From assembly GCF_000455365.1 (NCBI RefSeq), contig NZ_HG315685.1, forward strand, positions 299,514-363,513: a stretch of 64,000 nucleotides of DNA, read 5' to 3'. This document shows positions 27,801-35,784 of this stretch, piece after piece. This DNA is from Halopiger djelfimassiliensis. Lineage in GTDB: Archaea > Halobacteriota > Halobacteria > Halobacteriales > Natrialbaceae. The position numbers and the translations under genes were made by a program. Under the pieces are notes generated by a model that saw only the letters and a program-made list of their open reading frames with translations, was not told where the DNA came from and made no database searches. The first letter of the stretch is position 1; each line of letters begins with the position of its first letter.

Positions 27801-29779
27801 GTGATGTCCTGTGACATCCCCAGCGCAGCGGAGACGTTCCCGTCGTCGTTCCGGACCGGAACGACGTGAAACCGGTAGACCCGACCGTTGAGTTCCGTCT
27901 CGAACGTGCTGGATTCCCCCTCGAGTGCGGCCTCGTAACGCGGGACGAGCTCGTCGGCCAACGCCGACGGGATGGCTTGCTCGACCGGTTTTCCCTCGAT
28001 TTCGTCGGCCGTCACGTCGGCGACGTCCAGCGGATTGCCGCCGACGGTCCGGTACCGGAGGTTCCGGTCGACGAGGGCGACGGCACCGTTGGGGAACTGT
28101 TCGACCAGCGTCCGATAGCGCCGCTCGGACTCCTCGAGTTCGGCCGCCAGCCGTTTGCGCTCGGTGACGTCGGCGATGATCCCCTCGACCGCGACGAGGT
28201 CGCCGTCCTCGAGGATGCCCCGGCCGTAATCCCTGACCCATCGTCGGTCCCCGTCGGCGGTCTCGATCCGGTAGGTCGTCGAGAACGTCCCGCCGTCGGC
28301 CGCGTCCTGCTGGACCGTCTCCCAGACCATCTCGCGATCCGCCTCGACCACGACGTCCTCGCCCCACACGACCTCGCCGCGCTCGAGCGCCGTCGGTTCG
28401 TAGCCGGTCACGTCAGCACAGGCGTCGCTGACGAACTCCATCGGCCACCCTCGAGCGTTGCGACAGCGATAGACCATTCCGGGGACGTTGTCCATCAGCG
28501 TCGACAGTTGCCGTTCGCGTTCTTCGAGCGCCCGCTCGTGTGCCTTTCGTTCGGTCACGTCACGGTCCGAAACGATGATCGAGACGACCTCGCCGTCCTC
28601 GTCGGTAACAGGTCTGAAGACGCCCTCGATCGTGTATCGCTCGCCGCTCGGCCGAGTGAGATCGGCCTCGAAATCCACGTACTCGCCGGCGGCCGCACGC
28701 TCGACCCACTCCCTGACATCGGACCGGATGTCGTCGTCGCTCCTCCACCACGGCGTTTCCCAGAAGGGGATGTCGGTCACTGCCGACAGATCCGAATCGA
28801 TGTACTCCAACGCCGTTCGGTTGATGTCCCGGACGGTCCCGTCGGGATCGAGCAGCCCGACGAGGATGTTCGGGTCCTCGAAGACCGCTTCGAAGCGACG
28901 TTCCTTTCGCCGCAGTTCCCGTTCTCGCTCCCCGCGCTCGCTGATGTCGCGAAAGTAGACGGAGAGCCCGGTCGGCGACGGATAGGCATGGACCTCGAAC
29001 CACGCGTCGAGTGGCTCCGGGTAGTACTCCTCGAACGAGACGGTCTCCTGTTCGGCCATCGCGCGCTCGTACTTCGGCTTGAACTTCCGACCGATCGCCT
29101 CGGGGAACGCGTCCCAGACGTTCGTCCCGACCAGCTGTCGGCCGTCGGGGCTGAGCAGCGCCCGGGCACGCTCGTTGAGGTGCGTAAACTGCCACTCCTC
29201 GTCGATCGCGAAGAAGGCGTCCGATATCCGGCCGTACGGTTCCTCGAGTTCGGTCCGTGTCCGAACGCGTTCGATCGCCGAGGCGAGGACGTTCGTGACG
29301 CTTCGGAGAAACGCCGCGTCGGACTCGGTAAAGGTCCGCTGCTCGGACGTGTACACTCCGAGCACGCCCCACGGGTCGTCCGACGGGCCGATTCGGACGC
29401 CGATGCCGCTGGTGACGTCGTGCTCGAGGAGGAACTCGGGGACGGACAACCGCGGTTCGGTGCTGATACCGTCGACGATCACCGCGCCGTCAGCACGGAG
29501 TGGTGCCCCAATCTGTGTGTCCTCGGTCGTCGGAACCGTCGTTCCGCGGAGATCCGATCGCCAGCCGAGTCCCGCGCCGAAAACAGCGGCGTCCCCGCTC
29601 GGGGTGACCTCGAGTACGGCGCAGTACTCGGCGCGCAACGTCTCGGTAACGGTCGCTGCCGCGTCGTCTACCAACCGGTCGAGATCGTCCGTGTCCAGCG
29701 CCTGCTGACTCAGTTCCGCGAGGGCCTCCTGCTCGGAGACTCGGGTGGAACGTTCCGTATCGGGTGACGACGATCCCAT
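24821..29779 (-). CDS. giant multi-PAS sensor histidine kinase
   Basis: 1652-residue soluble sensor kinase with no membrane helix. A GAF domain (about 25-180) is followed by ten PAS domains, most ending in DITERK-like PAC motifs. Four of the ten share the start motif RYRTL-x-(E/Q)-(H/Q)-FPNG and look like internal duplications. The kinase core has a phytochrome-like H-box ASHDLQEPLR (His1443), N-box QNLVSNA (about 1552-1558), DEGIGID (Asp1586) and GTGIGLAL, ending in TFSITLPAA. It autophosphorylates on His in response to cytoplasmic ligands, light, redox or gas; the signal is unknown. No response regulator is nearby. ATG at 29779 is chosen over GTG six codons upstream. Confidence 0.93.
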   Translation of the reverse strand: MGSSSPDTERSTRVSEQEALAELSQQALDTDDLDRLVDDAAATVTETLRAEYCAVLEVTPSGDAAVFGAGLGWRSDLRGTTVPTTEDTQIGAPLRADGAVIVDGISTEPRLSVPEFLLEHDVTSGIGVRIGPSDDPWGVLGVYTSEQRTFTESDAAFLRSVTNVLASAIERVRTRTELEEPYGRISDAFFAIDEEWQFTHLNERARALLSPDGRQLVGTNVWDAFPEAIGRKFKPKYERAMAEQETVSFEEYYPEPLDAWFEVHAYPSPTGLSVYFRDISERGERERELRRKERRFEAVFEDPNILVGLLDPDGTVRDINRTALEYIDSDLSAVTDIPFWETPWWRSDDDIRSDVREWVERAAAGEYVDFEADLTRPSGERYTIEGVFRPVTDEDGEVVSIIVSDRDVTERKAHERALEERERQLSTLMDNVPGMVYRCRNARGWPMEFVSDACADVTGYEPTALERGEVVWGEDVVVEADREMVWETVQQDAADGGTFSTTYRIETADGDRRWVRDYGRGILEDGDLVAVEGIIADVTERKRLAAELEESERRYRTLVEQFPNGAVALVDRNLRYRTVGGNPLDVADVTADEIEGKPVEQAIPSALADELVPRYEAALEGESSTFETELNGRVYRFHVVPVRNDDGNVSAALGMSQDITERTERKRRLERSEQRYRTLTEHFPNGIVTLFDHELRYELAAGRAFDDIPVEPETLEGRYFREVWDEETADALQPAFEAALDGRERSIELEYAGREWVFHAVPITDERGDVFAGMTMAQDITERKEYERYLRDAKSQLEAATEAGAVGTWEWDVQTDEMVVGQSFARTFGVEPAAAREGVSLDRFISAIHEADRERVVAEIEAAVESGGDYEAEYRVRNADGEIRWVVARGRVECDADGTPVTFPGALTDITERKRAELQLQRNNEQLETLFEILPVGVVVADADGRLVEANDTATEIWGGDVFDAESIAEYEQYPAVWADSGEPVEPEEWTMARVLEGEEVTDPDVFEIETVDGKRRIIQVEGMPVRDETGTVTRGVVTITDITERRNNQRKLAESEQRYRTLVEHFPNGAVGLFDDDLRYQVVGGAAFDDIETTTSSIVGKTVRERYPEPLADQLEPKFRAALEGEANAFEIAFHGRDWMAYTVPVTDDGGEIFGGMILVQDVTEQKERERKLRERERRLKRYKEYTDDVLDAIDDVFYVIDEEGTIQRWNRSLNEVTGYTDAEIDSMNPAAFFDDDDWETVVAAVREGFETGSVTVELELHPKDGEPIPVEFAASTLEDPWGNTVLAGIGRDVTERVERQRALEESERRYRTLTQHFPNGAVGVYDHDLTYTLTEGAELGETLPPADRLEGNRLPAVFPEETVADLEPLFRAAVEDGETGSVETTFAGRDWRVWATPLRDADGDIFAGLSFTQDVTERREYERKLEESNERLEQFAYAASHDLQEPLRMITSYLQLLESRYGDAFDEDGEEFLAFAIDGADRMRDMIDGLLEYSRVETRGEPFEPVDLNAVFESVLADLQFRIEESNAEITAAQLPRVTGDRSQIRQVLQNLVSNAITYSGDEPPRVHVGAERRGSEWVISVRDEGIGIDPADHERVFSIFDRLHSHAEYDGTGIGLALCERIVERHGGEIWVESEPGEGSTFSITLPAA

Positions 29780-29847
29780 GTCACCCGGAGACAGCACCGC
29801 GACGCGTAAAACGTCTCGGCCGGATCGGAGCTTCCGTCCCGTCGACC

Positions 29848-30411
29848 CTACCCGGCGACGGAAACCGACTCGAGGAGGACGTCTTCCTTGGGGCGGTCGT
29901 TAGCGTCTGTCTCGACGCTGCCGATCTCGTGGACGATGTCCATCCCGTCGGTCACCGTACCGAAGACGGCGTGGCGGTCGTCGAGGTGCGGTTGCGCCTC
30001 GAGCGTGATGAAAAACTGCGAGCCGTTGGTGTCGGGGCCGGAGTTGGCCATCGAGAGGATCCCCTCGTCGTCGTGGCGCAGTTCGGGGTGGAACTCGTCG
30101 TCGAACTGGTAGCCGGGACCGCCCCGACCGGTCCCGGTCGGGTCGCCGGTCTGGATCATGAACCCCTCGATAACGCGGTGGAAGGCGACGTCGTCGTACA
30201 GCGGCTCGCCGTCGACCTCCTCGCCGGTTTCCGGGTCGGTCCAGCTCTTCTCGCCGGTTGCCAGCCCGACGAAGTTCTCGACGGTCCGCGGTGCGCGCTC
30301 GTCGTAGAGTTCGACCTCGATGTCGCCCTTGCTCGTGTGCAGGACCGCCGTCAGGGGACCGTCACCGTCGCTCGAGTCGTCCCCCGACTGATCGTCGTCG
30401 GGGCGTTGCAC
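29848..30411 (-). CDS. cyclophilin-type peptidyl-prolyl isomerase, probable lipoprotein
   Basis: Peptidyl-prolyl cis-trans isomerase with a full cyclophilin domain (AFHRVIEGFMIQTGDP, GSQFFITLEAQPHLDDRHAVFG). The first usable start in frame is GTG at 30411, giving 187 residues that begin inside an acidic linker. The frame continues upstream through a twin-arginine lipoprotein signal: RR codons at 30489-30484, an Ala/Gly/Leu stretch and LAGC with its Cys codon at 30435-30433. No ATG, GTG or TTG lies between the upstream stop (30555-30553) and that signal. The native protein was therefore probably an exported lipoprotein whose start codon is lost, shifted or non-standard. It is highly similar to the next gene, a tandem paralogue. 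Confidence 0.85.
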   Translation of the reverse strand: MQRPDDDQSGDDSSDGDGPLTAVLHTSKGDIEVELYDERAPRTVENFVGLATGEKSWTDPETGEEVDGEPLYDDVAFHRVIEGFMIQTGDPTGTGRGGPGYQFDDEFHPELRHDDEGILSMANSGPDTNGSQFFITLEAQPHLDDRHAVFGTVTDGMDIVHEIGSVETDANDRPKEDVLLESVSVAG

Positions 30412-30643
30412 GTCCGTGTCGTCGCTGCTCGTACAGCCGGCAAGCCCGAGTCCGAGGCCCGAGGCGGCGGCTGCAAGCAGCGGTCGTCGATTTCGTGTAA
30501 TAGTCTCACGTGGTCGGAGCGACGAAATAACGCTATCGGCCAGTGCGTGTGGCTATCGGATCACGACAACAGGAAGCGTTCGAACCGCTGCGTGGCACGG
30601 AATCGGCGGCTGGAACCCTCGCCGGGGATGAACCGCCGCGCGA

Positions 30644-31159
30644 TCAGTCGTGAATAGTGACCGACTCGAGGAGGACGTCCTCCTTGGGGCGGTCGTTGGC
30701 GTCTGTCTCGACGCTGCCGATCTCGTGGACGACGTCCATCCCGTCGGTCACCGTGCCGAAGACGGCGTGGCGGTCGTCGAGGTGCGGCTGGGCGTCGAGC
30801 GTGATGAAAAACTGCGAGCCGTTGGTGTCGGGGCCGGAGTTGGCCATCGAGAGGATCCCCTCGTCGTCGTGGCGCAGTTCGGGGTGGAACTCGTCGTCGA
30901 ACTGGTAGCCGGGACCGCCCCGACCCGTCTCGGTCGGATCGCCACCCTGAATCATGAAGTCCTCGATAACGCGGTGGAAGGCGACGTCGTCGTACAGCGG
31001 CTCGCCGTCGACCTCCTCGCCGGTTTCCGGGTCGGTCCAGCTCTTCTCGCCGGTTGCCAGCCCGACGAAGTTCTCGACGGTCCGCGGTGCGCGCTCGTCG
31101 TAGAGTTCGACCTCGATGTCGCCCTCGCTCGTGTGCAGGGTTGCGGTAAGGTTGCCCAT
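30644..31159 (-). CDS. cyclophilin-type peptidyl-prolyl isomerase, cytoplasmic
   Basis: 171-residue cyclophilin that catalyses proline isomerisation in the cytoplasm; no signal peptide. ATG at 31159 gives MGNLTATLHTSEGD. The catalytic core is AFHRVIEDFMIQGGDPTETGRGGPG and SGPDTNGSQFFITLDAQPHLDDRHAVFG. About 140 residues are nearly identical to the exported-type copy just downstream, at DNA level too, with differences clustered in IQGGDPTE versus IQTGDPTG and at the C terminus. A recent duplication or gene conversion is inferred. It runs divergently from the deacylase gene at 31304. Confidence 0.94.
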   Translation of the reverse strand: MGNLTATLHTSEGDIEVELYDERAPRTVENFVGLATGEKSWTDPETGEEVDGEPLYDDVAFHRVIEDFMIQGGDPTETGRGGPGYQFDDEFHPELRHDDEGILSMANSGPDTNGSQFFITLDAQPHLDDRHAVFGTVTDGMDVVHEIGSVETDANDRPKEDVLLESVTIHD

Positions 31160-31303
31160 ACGTTCCGCGACGAGGGGACGCCTGAAAACGATAGTGGTCT
31201 CGCGGCCGGCTCGTGACCCGCACTCGGCGACCGTGGCCGGCCGAAAAGCAATCCTGATTGATGTTTCCGCAGCTACATACCCACGGAGATCGAACGGCGA
31301 ACC

Positions 31304-32275
31304 ATGACCGCCGGGACCCATTCGGCGGAGGAAATCACCCTCGCACGGTTGCCCTCCGGCGTGGCGCTGACGACCACGGTTCATACCTACCGCGGTGTGG
31401 ACGACGGGCCGACCCTTTACGTTCAGGCGGCCCAGCACGGCCGAGAGGTGAACGGGGCGGAAGTCCTCCGTCGGTTTCACGACCGCCTTCCGCTGGATTC
31501 GCTGTCGGGAACAGTGCTTGCCGTTCCGGTTGCGAATCCGCTGACGTTCGATCTGGTCTCCTATATCACCCCCGAGGAGTTCGACAGCGTCAATCCGAAC
31601 ATGAACCGGGTCTGGCCGGGTGACCCGTCGGGAAGCCTCCATCAACGAATGGCGGCCCGTCTCTGGGAGATCATCAGTCAGGCCGACGCCATCGTCGATC
31701 TCCACACGGGGAGTCCCGACATGCTCCCACACGTGGTCTACCGCGAGGGGGACGATCGTTCCCGCGACCTCGCGGAAGCGTTCGGGACCGACCTCCTCCT
31801 GTCAGAAGAAGCCGGCGAGGATGCCCCCGAGGAGTGGCATCGGCGCGGCTTCGCCGGCAAGCTCCGGGTTGCCGCCGCGGAGGAGGACATCCCGTCGATC
31901 ACGCCGGAACTCGCACACAACAAGCAGATCCTCGAGGACGTCGTCGAGGACGGCGTCGACGGACTGTGTTCCGTCCTGCGGGCCCTCGAGATGCTCCCCG
32001 GCGACGTTCCCGATCGTGACCGAACTGTCGCCCGAAACCACCTCGGACAGGTCACCGCCAGTCAGTCCGGGCTCTTCCGTCCGGAACCCGGCCTCGAACT
32101 GGGGCAGTTCGTCCCTGAGGGGACGGCGATCGGGACGGTCTACGACCCCGCCAGCTACGAGCCGCGACAGGAGGCGGCGGCCGACCGCGACGGCGTCCTC
32201 TATGCGCTCACGCGGGAAGCTACCGTGATCGCGGGCGACCAACTCGCCAGCATCGCGTTAGTCCGTGAGGACTGA
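31304..32275 (+). CDS. succinylglutamate desuccinylase/aspartoacylase family protein
   Basis: Zinc carboxypeptidase-like (M14) deacylase of the AstE/AspA type, 323 residues. Zinc ligands are in QHGREVNG (His and Glu, about 45-52) and in VDLHTG (His near 133), with NPNMNRVWPG between. The family cleaves N-acyl amino acids or acylated polyamines; the actual substrate is unknown. The C-terminal 80 residues (ASQSGLFRPEPGLELGQFVPEGTAIGTVYD) form the beta-rich lid domain. It converges on an SDR gene with 8 bases between, so the two are not cotranscribed. Confidence 0.85.
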   Translation: MTAGTHSAEEITLARLPSGVALTTTVHTYRGVDDGPTLYVQAAQHGREVNGAEVLRRFHDRLPLDSLSGTVLAVPVANPLTFDLVSYITPEEFDSVNPNMNRVWPGDPSGSLHQRMAARLWEIISQADAIVDLHTGSPDMLPHVVYREGDDRSRDLAEAFGTDLLLSEEAGEDAPEEWHRRGFAGKLRVAAAEEDIPSITPELAHNKQILEDVVEDGVDGLCSVLRALEMLPGDVPDRDRTVARNHLGQVTASQSGLFRPEPGLELGQFVPEGTAIGTVYDPASYEPRQEAAADRDGVLYALTREATVIAGDQLASIALVRED

Positions 32276-32283
32276 GTGGTCCC

Positions 32284-33045
32284 TCAACAGGTCGAGAACC
32301 CGCCGTCGACGACCAGTCCGTGGCCGCTGACGAACGACGCCTCGTCGCTTGCCAGAAACAGGATCGCGTTTGCGATCTCTTCCGGCTCCGCGAGGCGTTT
32401 GAGCGGGTACTGTTCGACCATCTCCGCACGGGCCGCATCGGGATCCGCCTGACTCTCGAGATACCGGTCCAACAGCTGCGTTTCGGTAAACCCGGGACAG
32501 ACGGCGTTGGCGCGAACGCCGTGGGGACCGGCCTCGGCAGCGACCGTTCGCGTCAGGTTCAGTACGGCGGCTTTGGTCGTCGAGTACGCCGCCTGCTTTG
32601 GCAACCCGAGGATGCTCGCCAGCGAGCCGACGTTGACGATCGAGCCGTGTTCCTGGGCTTTCATGTGGGGCAACGCGGCGTGACAGCCGTTCCAGACGCC
32701 CTTGAGGTTGACGTCGATGACGAAGTCACGGACCGAGTCGTCGATATCCTCGAGACTGCCCCCCGGATGTCCGGTTCCGGCGTTGTTGACCAGGACGTCG
32801 AGTCCGTGGTCGTCAGCGACAGTGTCGACGACGTCGTGGAACCGGTCGCTGTCGGTGACGTCGAGATCGTAAAAGCTTGCGTCGCCGCCGGCTTCCGCGA
32901 TCGTCTCGGCGACCGTGTGACCGCCGTCGCTATCGACGTCCGTGACGATGACGTGTGCACCCTCCTCCGCACACCGTTCGGCCGTTTCTCGACCGATGCC
33001 CGACGCTGCACCCGTGATAACTACAGTCTTGTCTTCGAGTCGCAT
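32284..33045 (-). CDS. SDR family oxidoreductase
   Basis: Short-chain dehydrogenase of classical type, 253 residues. The cofactor motif is TGAASGIGRE (11-20), then DVDSDGG, VNNAGTG, the active-site Ser in VGSLAS, and Y-S-T-T-K (Tyr/Lys catalytic pair, AAYSTTKAAV). The acidic residue after strand 2 (TDVDSD) favours NAD over NADP. 3-oxoacyl-ACP reductase-like or sugar/alcohol dehydrogenase activities are possible. A strong TATA box (CTATATAAAT, about 33067-33076) sits 22-31 bases before the ATG, so it is transcribed leaderless. Confidence 0.93.
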   Translation of the reverse strand: MRLEDKTVVITGAASGIGRETAERCAEEGAHVIVTDVDSDGGHTVAETIAEAGGDASFYDLDVTDSDRFHDVVDTVADDHGLDVLVNNAGTGHPGGSLEDIDDSVRDFVIDVNLKGVWNGCHAALPHMKAQEHGSIVNVGSLASILGLPKQAAYSTTKAAVLNLTRTVAAEAGPHGVRANAVCPGFTETQLLDRYLESQADPDAARAEMVEQYPLKRLAEPEEIANAILFLASDEASFVSGHGLVVDGGFSTC

Positions 33046-33181
33046 AGATACGTCATCGTGCGGACACTATATAAATTCGTTCATTATTCATTCGGGTTAC
33101 ACAGCGTTCGTTTCGACGCTTCCACTCGTGGTTAACAATGTTATCCAGCCGGCGGGCGGTCGACCGATGGCGGGCTGCCCG

Positions 33182-33601
33182 TCAGGGGCAGGCGTGGCGA
33201 TCCGTCAGTTCCGGCGGCCGTTCCGGAAGGATCCGATACGCGAGGAGCTCGTCGTCGTCGACGATGACGACCAGGATATCGCCTTCTTCGATCGTGTCGA
33301 ACTCGGATCTCGAAACGACGAGTTGATCGACCACTCTCCCGTCCGCTTCGAGCAGGAGTACGACGTGCTCCCCGTCGACGATCCGGTCGACGGTCGCTAC
33401 GTACCGATTCGCGCCCTCCGGAACCTGTTCGCAGTCGACCGCGAGCCCCGCCCGATCGGACGGGCGAGGCTGGGGTTCCGCCGTGGCGTTGTGGTCGCGC
33501 TCGCTCCGATCCACAGCGGTTACTGGACCGGCGGTTATCGCAACGCTGAGCGCTCCAAGCGTTTGCAGTACGGTTCGTCGCGACGGGTGGATTCGGACCA
33601 T
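33182..33601 (-). CDS. Tat-exported DUF3006-like protein
   Basis: 139-residue exported protein of unknown function. A twin-arginine signal (MVRIHPSRRTVLQTLGALSVAITAG, RR at about 8-9) precedes a region rich in Asp/Glu and then a compact beta domain: VDRIVDGEHVVLLLEADGRVVDQLVV...FDTIEEGDILVVIVDDDEL, which resembles DUF3006 domains found in many archaea and Gram-positive bacteria. ATG at 33601 is fixed by the signal peptide and by the TATA box (33625-33635) ahead of it; the open frame upstream is AT-rich and not protein-like. Confidence 0.75.
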   Translation of the reverse strand: MVRIHPSRRTVLQTLGALSVAITAGPVTAVDRSERDHNATAEPQPRPSDRAGLAVDCEQVPEGANRYVATVDRIVDGEHVVLLLEADGRVVDQLVVSRSEFDTIEEGDILVVIVDDDELLAYRILPERPPELTDRHACP

Positions 33602-33624
33602 CGTTCCACGATTAGATAACTTCA

Positions 33625-33635
33625 ATATATAAATA
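33625..33635 (-). promoter_or_regulatory. TATA box of the DUF3006-like gene
   Basis: ATATATAAATA on the plus strand (TATTTATATAT on the coding strand) lies 24-34 bases before the ATG at 33601, an unusually strong AT-rich box for this GC-rich genome, with leaderless spacing. Confidence 0.6.
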
Positions 33636-33639
33636 ATAG

Positions 33640-34264
33640 CCGACGACCACATCCGCTTCGTTCTGATGTATATGATCTCTATGAGGGGCAGATAACGGCT
33701 GGAAACTGGCTTGATCCGATCCACTCGAGGTAGGATCATTATTTCTAAAAATCAGATATATACCATCTAGGATATCTGGTAAGATCACGCGCTAATGCCA
33801 CCGACTCGTGTTCGAACCCGATTCGAAGACGACGGAGAGGTGGCCCGACGAGGTTTGCTGTTATCCACCGGTAAATACGGACGATCACTGCACCGCCGGC
33901 TTCTTTTCGGAGCTACTAATCCTATCACTCGAAATATATTACAAATTACTTCTAGCTGGTAATAGCTGGGGAATGATGTTTCATTCTCGAACTGTTCCAT
34001 CCGTCGTCGTTCGCCGCGACCAGTATCGATCCGGTCTCACCTCCTCGAGAGAGGACCGTCCCGTTTCCACAGTTACGAGCGACCTTGCTGAATCGCTGTG
34101 CCGACGTGGCACTTCCGACCCTCCACGCTTGCACGCATCGCACGGTGGTCGCAAACCCGCGTCCCGCCCCGTGAACCGGGACGATCGAGCGTACTCACGA
34201 TAGGGTTCCGGCCATGCTCGAGGATGTGCTTCGAGGTCGTATACACTCGGTCGAACGGCCCTTC
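33640..34264. other. gene-poor region, AT-rich on the left
   Basis: About 620 bases without a convincing gene. The left half (33640-33990) is AT-rich with no protein-like frame. The right half (34000-34264) is GC-rich and contains small stem-loops, including CGTCCCG (34160-34166) paired with CGGGACG (34177-34183) and GTGCC/GGCAC around 34102-34116. Several short open frames cross it in both directions but none shows halophilic protein composition. It may hold a decayed gene, a mobile-element remnant or an untranslated RNA; nothing decides. Confidence 0.4.
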
Positions 34265-35044
34265 TCAAACGTGTTCGTGGGTAACGAGCGGCTCTGCATC
34301 CTCCTTTATGCGGTCGTACTGTTCGATCGCCCACGTGAGCGCGTCCGCCGTGTCATTTATCAAAATCCCTTGGATCCCGTTGTTGGCGTAGACGATAATT
34401 CCCGCGTGGTCGTCGTCCGCGATCCACAACGAAAAGGTCACCGGCACCGCTCCACTATAGAATTCGATTCGTTCGTCGTCTATCGTTTTGGCCGCCTGTT
34501 CCGGGTGTAGGTCGTGCACTCGCTTATAGACGTCTACCGGAAGAACGATGTCGAGTCGGTAGTCCTCGCCGGCCGTCGCGGACTGGTAGAACTCCTCGAC
34601 GTACCCGGATAACACAAGCGGTGTGAGACACCGGATCCAGTTCGCCGATTCGACGGCCTCCAGAAAGACCCTGATCACTTCGTCGGGAATCGCGTTCGAG
34701 GCGACGTAGACGTCCGCACCGACGAGAAACGAACTTCCAACCGGTGTATCGGTGGGTAACTGCTCGATGATCGGGGCGGCTTCGAGCAACCGTTCGATCC
34801 GATCGTTGTAGTCGACGTACATCTCGAGAGCGATCTGTCCGAGAACGGTAGCGTGCCATTTGCCGTCCCGATACTCCACGAGATCGGCCGTCTCGAGTTC
34901 CCGAACGATATCGTCAAGCGTCGAACGCGGCGTCTCAAGCGTATCGGTGAGGTCCTGTTTCGACTGTGGCGTTGTCGCAATCGCTTGCAGATAGGCGTGT
35001 CGTTGTTCAATGAGTCTGGTTAGGTCAGTTCGGTGGAAAGTCAT
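34265..35044 (-). CDS. HTH regulator with FilR1-type domain
   Basis: 259-residue transcription regulator. The N-terminal 75 residues form a winged helix (QAIATTPQSKQDLTDTLETPRSTLDDIVRELETADLVEY), followed by a FilR1/DUF1724-like effector domain (YVASNAIPDEVIRVFLEA, YSGAVPVTFSLWIADDDHAGIIVYANNG). The family is archaeal; ligands are unknown. A TATA box (TTATTATTAA, 35071-35080) lies ahead of the ATG at 35044, and between them GGAGG (35047-35051) and CCTCC (35060-35064) can pair, a hairpin that involves the ribosome-binding GGAGGTG on the coding strand. It is divergent from the small secreted-protein gene and may regulate it. Confidence 0.85.
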   Translation of the reverse strand: MTFHRTDLTRLIEQRHAYLQAIATTPQSKQDLTDTLETPRSTLDDIVRELETADLVEYRDGKWHATVLGQIALEMYVDYNDRIERLLEAAPIIEQLPTDTPVGSSFLVGADVYVASNAIPDEVIRVFLEAVESANWIRCLTPLVLSGYVEEFYQSATAGEDYRLDIVLPVDVYKRVHDLHPEQAAKTIDDERIEFYSGAVPVTFSLWIADDDHAGIIVYANNGIQGILINDTADALTWAIEQYDRIKEDAEPLVTHEHV

Positions 35045-35192
35045 ACGGAGGCATGCCCACCTCCTGGGACTTATTATTAACTAAAATTAACAATATTGTG
35101 GTCGATGTTTATCTTTTCGTTCGGGTCTCCCGGCGACCGTTCGGAAGGGGGTGGTTACTCTTCGTACGGGTTCGAACGGTTCGCGGTTTTCC

Positions 35193-35215
35193 GAGTGAGT
35201 AGAGTAAATTCACTC
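35193..35215. promoter_or_regulatory. inverted repeat before secreted-protein gene
   Basis: GAGTGA (35193-35198) and TCACTC (35210-35215), spaced by 11 bases, lie 22 bases ahead of the ATG at 35237 in the gap shared with the divergent HTH regulator. A possible operator, by position only. Confidence 0.25.
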
Positions 35216-35236
35216 CGTGGAGACGTACCGGTTGCC

Positions 35237-35677
35237 ATGTCACACCAGACACGGCGTTCGTTCCTGTCGAAGAGTGCAGCAACCACCGTTGGGATCGGGG
35301 CTCTCGCTACCGGGTCCGGGATGGCCGCTTCCGAAGTCCAAGACGCAAGTGACGAGGCGACGGCACACCAATCCTGGCCGGTTACGAGCGACTATACGGA
35401 CCTCGCTCCCGGCTCTTATCATAACGTCGATTCGCCGGCCATCAGCTTTGGAACGAGTTACGAATGCGAACTCGACTATTCGCCCGAAGTCGAAGTTGAG
35501 ATCGGCGTCTACGATGCGGGATCCGATAGCTATTACGTCAAGACCGTCTCCGGACCGGGTAACTATACCGCGACGGCACCCACGAGTATTGCTGAAAGCG
35601 ATGCGTACGTTACGGTCGGGAACCTGTCCGGAAACAGCAGTTCGATCTCGGGAAGCCTTACAGTTTCACCCCTCTAG
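35237..35677 (+). CDS. small Tat-exported protein, unknown function
   Basis: Not recognised. 146 residues with a twin-arginine signal (RRSFLSKSAATTVGIGALATGS, RR at about 6-7). The mature part is rich in Ser, Tyr, Thr and Asp with short beta-strand-like repeats (YTDLAPGSYHNVDSPAISF, VEIGVYDAGSDSYYVKTV, YVTVGNLSGNSSSISGSLTVSPL) and a single Cys, so a small extracellular beta-sandwich is plausible. It lies in an AT-richer patch next to a divergent HTH regulator. A secreted toxin- or adhesin-like role cannot be excluded but nothing shows it. Confidence 0.65.
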   Translation: MSHQTRRSFLSKSAATTVGIGALATGSGMAASEVQDASDEATAHQSWPVTSDYTDLAPGSYHNVDSPAISFGTSYECELDYSPEVEVEIGVYDAGSDSYYVKTVSGPGNYTATAPTSIAESDAYVTVGNLSGNSSSISGSLTVSPL

Positions 35678-35706
35678 GGGTAACCAGCCGTCCGCTGAAT
35701 GAGGAC

Positions 35707-35784
35707 GAGCTAACGAACTCCGAGAGAGTCACGACGCTGGTCGGTCGAGCGACGGCATGTTCGTCGCCCGAATCCCGTTAGCTC
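35707..35784. repeat. 9-base inverted repeat, 60-base spacer
   Basis: GAGCTAACG (35707-35715) and CGTTAGCTC (35776-35784) are a perfect inverted repeat in the gap before the SMC-like gene. A further hairpin, GCAGCGA/TCGCTGC (35810-35816 and 35825-35831), lies 25 bases downstream. Function unknown. Confidence 0.35.

Noticed and set aside
27866-29767. 633-codon open frame on the plus strand inside the sensor kinase gene
   Set aside because: Antisense of a GC-rich acidic gene; no domain, and the minus-strand frame has continuous PAS domains.
33785-34334. Short overlapping frames in the gap left of the HTH/FilR1 gene
   Set aside because: All are Arg/Ser-rich without acidic bias, a recognisable domain or a promoter at the right distance.
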